From assembly GCA_017886205.1 (NCBI GenBank), contig JAFNEO010000023.1:64356-128355 (forward strand): a stretch of DNA of 64,000 bases, read 5' to 3'. Under the pieces are notes generated by a model. The model did no database searches. It had not been told where the DNA came from and saw only the letters and a list, made by a program, of their open reading frames with translations. This DNA is from Candidatus Aminicenantota bacterium. Its GTDB lineage: Bacteria > Acidobacteriota > Aminicenantia > Aminicenantales > UBA8522. The position numbers were made by a program, and so were the translations under genes. Shown here one piece after another: positions 57,165-64,000 of this stretch. Position 1 is the stretch's first letter; each line of letters starts with the position of its first letter.

Positions 57165-58231
57165 TGGAGATCCACCAGTTCTCGACTTCGCTCAGCTACG
57201 GCGATGCCATCTCCGACGAGATGCTCGAAATCCAGAAGGTCCTGCGCGAGAAGGGACACAGCTCCGAGATCTTCACCCGTTTCTTCGACCCCCGGCTGGC
57301 CGGCCTGAGGCGCGATTATCGCGAGTACAAGAAGCTCAGTTCGCCCGCCAACGTCGTCATCTTCCATTTTTCCATCGGCTCCCCCGTCTCCAAGCTCTTC
57401 TTCCGCGTCCCGGACCGCAAGATCATGATCTACCACAACATCACGCCCCACGAGTTCTTCGTCGACTGGCACCGCATCCTGGCCCGGGAATGTTACAAGG
57501 GCCGGCTGGAGATCAGGCTGTTTGTGGACAAGGTCGACCTGGCGGTCGGCGATTCTGCTTTCAACCGGCAGGAGCTCGAGGCGGCGGGATACCCGCGCAC
57601 CGGCGTCCTTCCCATCCTGATGGACTTCTCCAAGTTCGACCGGCCGGGAGACCCGGTTACGCGGCGTCTCTTCGGGGACGGCAAGACGACCATCCTGTTC
57701 GTCGGCCGGGTCATCCCCAATAAGAAGTTCGAGGATTTGATCAAGGTATTCTATCTCTACAAGAAACACTTCAACCCTGACTCCCGGCTGGTCCTGGCGG
57801 GTGATTACCGGGGGCTGGAGAGATATCACGCCTCTCTTCTTGATCTGGTCGACCGGCTGGGGCTCCGGGACGTGCATTTTTCCGGGCATGTCGACTTCGG
57901 GGAACTCGTGGCCTTCTTTGAGCTGGCCGACATCTATCTCAGCCTCAGCGAGCACGAGGGGTTCGGCGTTCCCATCCTGGAGGCGTTCCACAGGAAAGTC
58001 CCGGTCGTGGGGTTCGACGCCGGCGCGGTCGGAGAGACCATGAACGGGGGAGGGGTGCTCCTCCGGGAAAAGGACTTCTTCCGCACCGCCGCCCTCATCG
58101 ATGTCCTGGTTCGGAATAAGGGTTTGCGTCAAGCCGTGATCCAGGGCCAGCTTAAAGCCCTGGAGAAATACAGCCGGGCGAATGTCAGCCGCATCCTCCA
58201 GCAGCTCATCGAGGAGGTGGCCCGGAGATGA
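57164..58231 (+). CDS. Glycosyltransferase GT4, copy 1 of a tandem pair
   Basis: 355 residues. The acceptor domain has FSTSLSYGDAISDEMLEIQKV. The donor domain has FVGRVIPNKKFEDLIKVFY and SEHEGFGVPILEAFHRKVPVVGF (the E-x7-E pair, about 265-273). The downstream gene shares the GDAIxDE N-terminal motif and donor-domain wording, indicating duplication. The ATG overlaps the remnant stop, and the stop overlaps the next gene by ATGA. It should add a sugar to a cell-surface glycan; the donor is not known. Confidence 0.88.
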   Translation: MEIHQFSTSLSYGDAISDEMLEIQKVLREKGHSSEIFTRFFDPRLAGLRRDYREYKKLSSPANVVIFHFSIGSPVSKLFFRVPDRKIMIYHNITPHEFFVDWHRILARECYKGRLEIRLFVDKVDLAVGDSAFNRQELEAAGYPRTGVLPILMDFSKFDRPGDPVTRRLFGDGKTTILFVGRVIPNKKFEDLIKVFYLYKKHFNPDSRLVLAGDYRGLERYHASLLDLVDRLGLRDVHFSGHVDFGELVAFFELADIYLSLSEHEGFGVPILEAFHRKVPVVGFDAGAVGETMNGGGVLLREKDFFRTAALIDVLVRNKGLRQAVIQGQLKALEKYSRANVSRILQQLIEEVARR

Positions 58232-59304
58232 GGATTGATCAGCTCATCCCCGCCTACCACCGAGGTGATGCCATCGGCGACGAAGCCACCCACCTGAAGC
58301 AATTCTTCAGGTCGCAGGGGTTCGAATCGGAGATTTACCGGCTGAGCTGCGACCGCGAGCTGGAGAGTGAGTCGGGGGATTTTGCCGGGTTTCCCGAACC
58401 TTTGCCTTCTGACATCACGATCTTCCACTTCGCCCTGCCTTCTCCCCTGACTCCGGCCTTCCGGCGCCTCCGCTCGAAGAAGGTCATCATCTACCACAAT
58501 GTCACCTCGCCCGAATTCTTTGCCGGCTACAGCGAGGAAATGGTCCGGATCGCCCGGTTGGGCCGGGAAGAGCTGCGCTCGCTGGCCGGGACAGTCGACA
58601 TCGCCCTAGCGGATTCCCGCTTCAACGCGCGTGAGCTCGTCGAGTTCGGGTTCCGGGAATCCCATGTTTTTCCGCTCTATGTGGACTTGGCCAAATATGA
58701 GAAGCCGATGAATGCATTCCTGCACAGGCTGTTCCGGGACGGCCGGATCAACATCCTGTTTGTCGGCCGGGTCGCTCCCAACAAGAAGATCGAGGACCTC
58801 ATCAAGGTCACTTTCTACTACAAGAAATTCATCTCGCCTCTCGTACGGCTGATCATCGTCGGGAAGACAACCGCCTTACCCGCCTATTATCACGCTCTCG
58901 TCAAACTCGCCGACGACTTCCTGCTTGCGCCCGAGGAGATCTGCTTCACCGGACATCTCCCGGATGACGAGATGTTTGCCGTTTACCGGGCGGCCGATGT
59001 CTTTCTCTCGCTGAGCGAGCACGAGGGCTTCTGTCTCCCCCTGGTCGAGAGCATGATCTTCGACCTGCCGATCATCGCCTACGATTCCACCGCCGTCTCC
59101 GATACTCTCGACGGGGCCGGGATCCTGATCCGGGATAAGCGGGCGGAGAGGGTCGCAGAGCTCCTGGATATCGTCACCCGCGATCAAAACCTCAGAGAGA
59201 ATATCATCCGCGGGCAGAGGGAACGCCTGGTGAAGCTTCAGGCCGAAGGCCGGGAACCATTCCTCCTCCAAATGATCGGTCGGCTGAGAGAAACAAAGCC
59301 TTAG
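58228..59304 (+). CDS. Glycosyltransferase GT4, copy 2 of a tandem pair
   Basis: 358 residues. Starts [22 protein letters not shown]. The donor domain has [22 protein letters not shown] and [24 protein letters not shown] with the E-x7-E pair. Near-parallel to the upstream gene from end to end, including HNxTxxEFF ([13 protein letters not shown]), but diverged enough to have a different acceptor. Coupled by ATGA to copy 1, and the stop is followed closely by the third glycosyltransferase. Confidence 0.88.
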   Translation: MRIDQLIPAYHRGDAIGDEATHLKQFFRSQGFESEIYRLSCDRELESESGDFAGFPEPLPSDITIFHFALPSPLTPAFRRLRSKKVIIYHNVTSPEFFAGYSEEMVRIARLGREELRSLAGTVDIALADSRFNARELVEFGFRESHVFPLYVDLAKYEKPMNAFLHRLFRDGRINILFVGRVAPNKKIEDLIKVTFYYKKFISPLVRLIIVGKTTALPAYYHALVKLADDFLLAPEEICFTGHLPDDEMFAVYRAADVFLSLSEHEGFCLPLVESMIFDLPIIAYDSTAVSDTLDGAGILIRDKRAERVAELLDIVTRDQNLRENIIRGQRERLVKLQAEGREPFLLQMIGRLRETKP

Positions 59305-59314
59305 GTTGAACAAC

Positions 59315-60487
59315 ATGAAGATTGCTTTTGTCGTCCAGCGGTACGGGCCGGAAGTTATGGGTGGGTCCGAGCTCCACTGTCGGCTCATCGCCGAGAGAGT
59401 CGCTTCCGCCGGCCACGCCGTCTCCGTGTATACGACCTGCGCCAAGGACTACACCACGTGGGACAACGTCTATCGGCCGGGGACGGAGACCCTCAACGGC
59501 ATCACGGTGAGGCGTTTCCGCGTCGCCAAGCCTCGAGACATGGCCTCCTTCAACGAATATTCGGACTGGATATTTTTCCATGAGCACACGGAAAAGGACG
59601 AGTTGGATTGGCTGGACCGTCAGGGCCCGCTGACTCCCGACCTGCTCGATGCCTTAGAGAAGGACGAGGGTCAGCACGACGCCTTCATCTTTTTCACCTA
59701 CCTCTATTACACGACCTACTGGGGGATGAAGAAGATCAGGGGCCGAAAAACGCTCGTCCCCACCGCCCATGATGAGCCCGCCCTCCGCCTCGGGGTTATG
59801 AAGGAGGTCTTCACGGCGCCGGCAGCCCTTATGTTCAACACCGAGTCGGAGCGGAGGATGCTCGGCCGGCACTTCTCGTTCGAGGGCAAGTATCAGGATA
59901 TCGTGGGCGTCGGTGTCGAGATCCCGGATCATCCCGACGCGGCCGGGCTTTGCCGGAAGCACGGCCTCGCGACGCGGTTCATCCTGTATGCCGGCCGGAT
60001 CGAGCCGGGCAAAGGATGCCGGGAGCTCATCGATTATTTCCTCGAGTTCCTGACCAGGAACCCGGACCTCACTCTCGTACTCCTCGGGAACCTCCTGATG
60101 AGCCTGCCGTCTCATCCCCGGCTGCGATACCTCGGGTTCGTTCCCCCGGACGATAAGAACGCAGCCATGGCCGCGGCCGCCGTGACCGTGCATCCCTCGC
60201 ACCTGGAGAGCCTGTGCATGGCGGTACAGGAGTCCCTGGCCGTCCGCACGCCCATCCTCGTCCAGGAAGCCGCCGAGCCCCTCAAGGAACATTGCCTCCG
60301 GGGACAGTGTGGTTTGTATTACTCCACCGGCCGGGAGTTTGCCGCGGCCCTCGATCTTCTCCTCGGAGATGCCCGGCTAAGAAAGATGCTGGGAGAGAAC
60401 GGATTTTCTTATATCCAGGAGAACTACGCCTGGCCGAAGGTCCTCGAGAAATACGAACGTCTATTCCGCTTTCTGGCTCGCGATTAA
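59315..60487 (+). CDS. Glycosyltransferase GT4, third of the cluster
   Basis: 390 residues from the ATG at 59315. N-terminal [22 protein letters not shown] has the GGSE acceptor loop. The donor domain starts [21 protein letters not shown], and the donor site is [24 protein letters not shown] (E-x7-E at [10 protein letters not shown]). The TTG three codons upstream is a weaker start. It belongs to a different subfamily from the two genes before it and matches the deleted remnant at 57060. Likely the last enzyme of the cluster. Confidence 0.88.
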   Translation: MKIAFVVQRYGPEVMGGSELHCRLIAERVASAGHAVSVYTTCAKDYTTWDNVYRPGTETLNGITVRRFRVAKPRDMASFNEYSDWIFFHEHTEKDELDWLDRQGPLTPDLLDALEKDEGQHDAFIFFTYLYYTTYWGMKKIRGRKTLVPTAHDEPALRLGVMKEVFTAPAALMFNTESERRMLGRHFSFEGKYQDIVGVGVEIPDHPDAAGLCRKHGLATRFILYAGRIEPGKGCRELIDYFLEFLTRNPDLTLVLLGNLLMSLPSHPRLRYLGFVPPDDKNAAMAAAAVTVHPSHLESLCMAVQESLAVRTPILVQEAAEPLKEHCLRGQCGLYYSTGREFAAALDLLLGDARLRKMLGENGFSYIQENYAWPKVLEKYERLFRFLARD

Positions 60488-60629
60488 ATGGCCCCCTGAG
60501 CGGAACGAAGACTCCTCTCCAATTCAATCCTCACTTTCAATACGAAAATGGCGGCGCCTCCAGAACGTGCGGTCGGTTTGACTTGGCGGATGATGTATGT
60601 TAAGGAATAAAGGTTCAAAGGGCCGAGAG

Positions 60630-61445
60630 ATGTCTTTTATTAACTACGTCACCAAGCAGGTAGCCATCAAGATCGTCTATTATGGCCCCGGGTTGAGCGG
60701 CAAGACGACCAACCTCCGCTACATCTATTTCAAGCTCGACCCGTCTTCGCGGGGCGACCTTGTCTGCTTGGAGACGGACACGGAAAGGACCTATTTCTTT
60801 GACCTGCTCCCGGTCAAGGCGGGGTTGATCGGCGACTACAAGGTCCACTTCCAGCTAATGACCGTGCCCGGGCAGATCTTCTACGAGGCCTCCCGCAAGA
60901 ACGTGCTACGGGGAGCGGACGGAGTGGTTTTCGTAGCCGATTCCCAGATCCCGCTCCTCGACGCCAACCTGGAGAGCTTCGATAACCTGAGGAGGAACCT
61001 GCTCAGCCTCGATGTCGATATCAACGCCTTCCCGCTGGTCTTCCAGTATAATAAACGCGACCTGGACGATCTCATCCCCGTGGAGACATTCAACCAGCTC
61101 CTCAACCCCCAGGGCCTTCCCTACGTGGAAGCCTCGGCGATCAACGGCGTTGGCGTTTTCGAAACGCTGAAAGAGGTGGCCAAGGTGACGGTCCCGGCCG
61201 TTAAGCAAAATGTCCTGGGCGTTAAGGTCGGTGCCGACGAGCTGGCGGCCGCGGAGTCCCGGGCCCAGGAAGTCGTCAGGGAAGCGACCCAAAAAGATGT
61301 AGAAGTGGAGTTCGTCAGCCCCCAGGAGGAGGGGGATACTCAGCTGAGAAAGTTGAAGCTTCGGACTATCGACGAAGTCGAAGAGGAGCTGGACAAGCTG
61401 TCCCAAGAATTCCTGGAAAGACCGAAGAAGACTGATTCCTCCTGA
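60630..61445 (+). CDS. mglA: MglA-like small GTPase with C-terminal extension
   Basis: 271 residues. MglA is a Ras-like GTPase that controls polarity of type IV pili and gliding. G1 is YYGPGLSGKTTNL (19-27 core), the switch region has FDLLPV and MTVPGQIFYEASRKNVLRGADGVVFVADS, and G4 is YNKRDL. Starting at MSFINYVTKQVAIKIVYYG matches the family; the frame is open 11 codons earlier. The ~75-residue acidic C-terminal extension (after about 195, EVVREATQKDVEVEFVSPQEE) is not in classical MglA. No mglB lies next to it. The pil genes are 40 kb away in this window. Confidence 0.9.
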   Translation: MSFINYVTKQVAIKIVYYGPGLSGKTTNLRYIYFKLDPSSRGDLVCLETDTERTYFFDLLPVKAGLIGDYKVHFQLMTVPGQIFYEASRKNVLRGADGVVFVADSQIPLLDANLESFDNLRRNLLSLDVDINAFPLVFQYNKRDLDDLIPVETFNQLLNPQGLPYVEASAINGVGVFETLKEVAKVTVPAVKQNVLGVKVGADELAAAESRAQEVVREATQKDVEVEFVSPQEEGDTQLRKLKLRTIDEVEEELDKLSQEFLERPKKTDSS

Positions 61446-61568
61446 GCGCTTTGAAAACGCAGAGGGATCGATGCGCGCTCTGCGATTCAATCATCCTCAT
61501 CCTGATTCCCTATTATTCTCGGGTTGATATACTTTTTCCAATTCCTTCGTCTTTGCTTAGGGAAAGTA

Positions 61569-62702
61569 ATGCTCGTCAAGACCTCAAGCGCCGCCCTCCT
61601 CGGGATAGAGGCCTACCTCGTCGACGTCGAGGTCGACATCTCCACCGGCCTTCCCGGCTACGTCACCGTGGGACTTCCGGACGCCGCCGTCCGGGAGAGC
61701 AAGGAGCGGGTGCGGGCAGCCCTGAAGAACTGCGGCTACGAAATGCCGTCGCGCAAGCTGACCGTCAACCTCGCTCCGGCCGACCGCCGGAAAGAGGGTT
61801 CGGCCTTCGACCTGCCGATCAGCCTCGGCCTGCTCGCCTTTCTCGGGGTCGTGCCCGTCGAAAGGCTCCAGGATTATTTGTTTATCGGCGAACTGGCCAT
61901 GGACGGCCGGCTCAAGCCCGTGCGTGGTATCCTGCCGGCGGCGCTCCTGGCTCAGAGGAAGAGCTACCGGGCGATCGTCGTCCCCAAAGAGAATGAGAAG
62001 GAAGCCGCCCTCGTCGGCAGCCTGGATATCTACGGCCTCGAGAACCTGGTCCAGGTCGTCCGGCTGCTCAATGAGCCGGAAAGCGTTGCTCCCTGCCGGT
62101 GTGCGCTGTCGGAGATCCTCGGCACGCCTTCCTATGAAGGAGACTTCGCCGAGGTCAAAGGACAGCAGCAGGTCAAGCGTGCCCTGGAGGTGGCGGCGGC
62201 GGGCGGCCACAACATCCTCCTGATCGGGCCTCCCGGCGCCGGGAAGACCATGCTGGCTAAGCGCCTGCCGTCTATCCTCCCGCCCATGGCCTTTGACGAA
62301 ATCATCGAGGCCACCCAGGTCTACAGCGCCGCCGGCCTGCTCAAGGACAAAGGCGCGGTCTGCGCGCGGCCGTTCCGCTCTCCACACCACACCATCACCG
62401 ACGCCGGCCTCATCGGGGGCGGCAACATCCCCCGTCCCGGCGAGGTCAGCCTGGCCCACAACGGCATCCTGTTCCTGGATGAGCTCCCAGAGTTCCGGCG
62501 CCGGGTGCTCGAGGACCTGCGCCAGCCCCTCGAGGACGGCCAAGTGACCGTCGCCCGGGCTGCGATCAGCGTGACCTACCCGGCTTCTTTCATGCTCGTG
62601 GCCGCTATGAACCCGTGTGATTGTGTTGCCCTGTTGCCATCATTTTGGAGGATGAGGGAAGGTAGGCGAGATGGATGGTTACGTCTTCCTGGCCTATTAT
62701 GA
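61569..62702 (+). pseudogene. comM: comM/yifB (Mg-chelatase-like AAA+ protein), interrupted by insertion
   Basis: ComM/YifB is a AAA+ helicase that helps integrate DNA in natural transformation. Present: the ChlI-like domain [19 protein letters not shown] ... [14 protein letters not shown], then Walker [13 protein letters not shown] (about 220) and the Walker B-like segment [13 protein letters not shown]. At AAMNPC (62601-62617) the family sequence breaks; intact genes continue CPCG and run ~130-150 more codons. Here the frame goes on as unrelated residues to a TAG at 62700-62702. The missing 3' part should lie outside the window, past the inserted element. The ATG at 61569 matches the family start. 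Confidence 0.9.
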
Positions 62703-64000
62703 TCTTATCGGTAATATTCTCAACGATTTTTAGTTTTTCCTCTTGGGTAAGCTCCGGCCAGCGGGAGTAAAGGTCCCTAGCTTCACTGAATATCTGATCA
62801 GATGAGAGGTATTGTATCTTAAGAAAATCTATCTCACCCTGGATTTCAGGGATTTGGGCATTTATCTGCTTGAGTCTTTCCTCTAGTGGCTTGTAGTGCC
62901 TGCCAAGGCCTTCCATGGGGATTTCATCGTTTATATAGGCTCGATATGTCTTTTCCATTTCTTGTTCGGTCTTGCGGCGCTCGTCGTTTAAGGATTTGAG
63001 CAGATTTTCCTTCTCTTTGATGACCTGATCAGCCTGGCTCAGGTAGTTGGTGATCTCGGTGGGGGAGAAGAAGAAGGTTTTAAGCTGCTCATGGAAGATT
63101 TCTTCTAAATCCGTCTCTCCGATCTTGTTCCGGCACTTATAACAGATGTACTTGGGAGAATTCGAGGGCACGTACATCTTATAGTCGCACTGGCAGAATA
63201 CATGCCCGGAGAACAGATGAACCGCCTTTCTCGGCGGTTTTTTGTTGCTCTTCTCCTGTTCGTCGAGGATCGCGTTGCATTGTTCCCAGAGTTCTTCGGT
63301 GATTATCGGCTCGACTTTGGAGAAGACCCATTCTTCCTTCGGCTTAATGACTCTTTTCTGATTCTTGTAAGGAGGTCCCTTTGTCCAGTTCGCTCGGTGG
63401 AGCCCTTTGGCCGTCGTATCTCTTAACAATCTTCCTACGGTGGTGTCTGAGAACTTTGAGCCGTTCCGGGTCCTGTAACCTGCCTCGTTCAAGAGCCGAG
63501 CAACGGTCTTTTTCCTTTTATGTTCAAGGAAAAGGTCATAGATGAGCTTCCTGATCGGTGCGTCCTTTGAGTCCGGCACCAGTTTTCTGTCCTTCCATTG
63601 ATACCCGAAAGAAGCCTGTCCGCCTGTAGGCTTGCCGAGCTTTGCCCTGATCGGGACTGACGCGGCCACCCGCTCCGAGATCTCTTCTCTCTCCCACTGG
63701 GCCATGGCCGCGATCATGGTGTAAAAAAGCCTTCCGGCAGGGGAGGAGGTGTCGATCGACTCCTGAAGGGAGATCAGGTCGGCGTTGTGCTGCCTAAAGA
63801 TATCGGCGAATTCCAGGAGCTCCCTGGTATTCCGAGCAAGCCGGGCAAGCTTTGAAAAAATCAGGCCTGTGATATGGCCTGACCTGATATGTCCGAGCAT
63901 CTTCTGGGTCTCGGGCAGATCCATGACAGATTTTCCGCTGACTGCCTCAAGATGATAGATCTCTTTGACCTCCCAGCCCTTGGATTCTGCATAATAAAGG
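62605..64000 (-). CDS. Large serine recombinase (integrase), 5' end outside the window
   Basis: 465 codons visible; the frame stays open through the window edge, with [21 protein letters not shown] before the first internal Met. Catalytic-domain blocks: [19 protein letters not shown] (the long E-helix region) and [22 protein letters not shown]. The recombinase domain has [12 protein letters not shown], and a zinc-ribbon with two Cys pairs ([18 protein letters not shown]) and a coiled coil (about 310-385) typical of large serine integrases. The catalytic Ser is further upstream, outside the window. The last codons (GQHNHTGS) and TAG stop lie in comM DNA read on the other strand, so the stop depends on the insertion site. 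Confidence 0.9.
   Translation of the reverse strand, partial: LYYAESKGWEVKEIYHLEAVSGKSVMDLPETQKMLGHIRSGHITGLIFSKLARLARNTRELLEFADIFRQHNADLISLQESIDTSSPAGRLFYTMIAAMAQWEREEISERVAASVPIRAKLGKPTGGQASFGYQWKDRKLVPDSKDAPIRKLIYDLFLEHKRKKTVARLLNEAGYRTRNGSKFSDTTVGRLLRDTTAKGLHRANWTKGPPYKNQKRVIKPKEEWVFSKVEPIITEELWEQCNAILDEQEKSNKKPPRKAVHLFSGHVFCQCDYKMYVPSNSPKYICYKCRNKIGETDLEEIFHEQLKTFFFSPTEITNYLSQADQVIKEKENLLKSLNDERRKTEQEMEKTYRAYINDEIPMEGLGRHYKPLEERLKQINAQIPEIQGEIDFLKIQYLSSDQIFSEARDLYSRWPELTQEEKLKIVENITDKIIIGQEDVTIHLAYLPSSSKMMATGQHNHTGS
62616..64000. mobile_element. Integrated element at the comM NPC motif, one end
   Basis: From about 62616 the sequence stops matching comM, and base composition drops visibly. 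The only gene so far is the serine recombinase, pointing away from the window edge towards comM, as is usual for an integrase at an att site. The junction lies at ...AACCCGTGT/GATTGTG. The other end and the cargo are not in the window. Confidence 0.85.

Noticed and set aside
1-64000. CRISPR arrays, rRNA genes and further tRNAs
   Set aside because: I looked for regularly spaced repeats and tRNA T-arm motifs on both strands and found only tRNA-Phe. No array or rRNA was seen.

Overview
The window is a gene-dense, high-GC bacterial chromosome segment. Its envelope is Gram-negative-like: an FadL/OmpP1-type outer-membrane protein, a PilQ secretin, lipoproteins and an MsbA-like exporter. Zinc-ribbon Ser/Thr kinases fused to TolB/WD40-type propellers, a citryl-CoA-type acyl-CoA synthetase plus lyase instead of an ordinary citrate synthase, and type IV pilus genes together suggest a strict anaerobe of the Acidobacteriota/Aminicenantota kind. 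That assignment is an inference from gene content only; no rRNA gene is present.

Layout. 1-4992: 3' end of clpB, an FadL-like porin gene, galU, tRNA-Phe(GAA) with a near-consensus promoter, and a glycosyltransferase. 5359-14028: one co-directional housekeeping run (DUF465 protein, Usg-1-like dehydrogenase homologue, MsbA-like ABC exporter, YicC, gmk, coaBC, family-4 uracil-DNA glycosylase, priA) with several ATGA overlaps. The PriA has lost its Walker A lysine and the QVAGRAGR motif. 14148-20911 (minus): coaD, pilMNOPQ and two lipoprotein genes. 21029-21716: a non-coding stretch carrying an inverted pair of bipartite repeats. 21717-28855: exported isoaspartyl methyltransferase, phosphohexomutase, FtsB-like protein, a UvrD helicase-Fe-S nuclease fusion, and SppA. 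29054-32213: RRM protein, then an ECF sigma / zinc-finger anti-sigma operon with two exported effectors that share a C-terminal domain.

32350-38134: a promoter of TTGACA-N17-AATAAT form leads into an ATP-grasp acyl-CoA synthetase beta subunit fused to a ferredoxin domain, its alpha subunit, a short citrate-synthase-fold lyase, an HD protein, and an aconitase/isopropylmalate isomerase pair. A second isomerase pair lies at 48870-50664 next to an isocitrate-dehydrogenase-type gene. Together these could convert oxaloacetate plus acetyl-CoA through citryl-CoA, citrate and isocitrate to 2-oxoglutarate, or run the reverse direction (inference). 38243-46139: CDGSH protein, VapBC, two tandem kinase-propeller genes with duplicated promoters, and a RelE-type toxin-antitoxin locus with an unusually deep reading-frame overlap. 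46334-56193: Gfo/Idh/MocA oxidoreductase, the isocitrate cluster, tsaB, rimI, a YeiH-type transporter, a C69 peptidase, truA and a SLOG protein.

56340-60487: two small helical proteins and a glycosyltransferase cluster, including a 34-codon remnant of another glycosyltransferase with an internal deletion. 60630-61445: an MglA-like GTPase. 61569-64000: a comM/yifB gene split at its conserved Met-Asn-Pro-Cys motif by a visibly lower-GC element encoding a large serine recombinase whose last codons and stop lie in the target gene. REP-like palindromes occur at 36238-36350 and 53086-53175.
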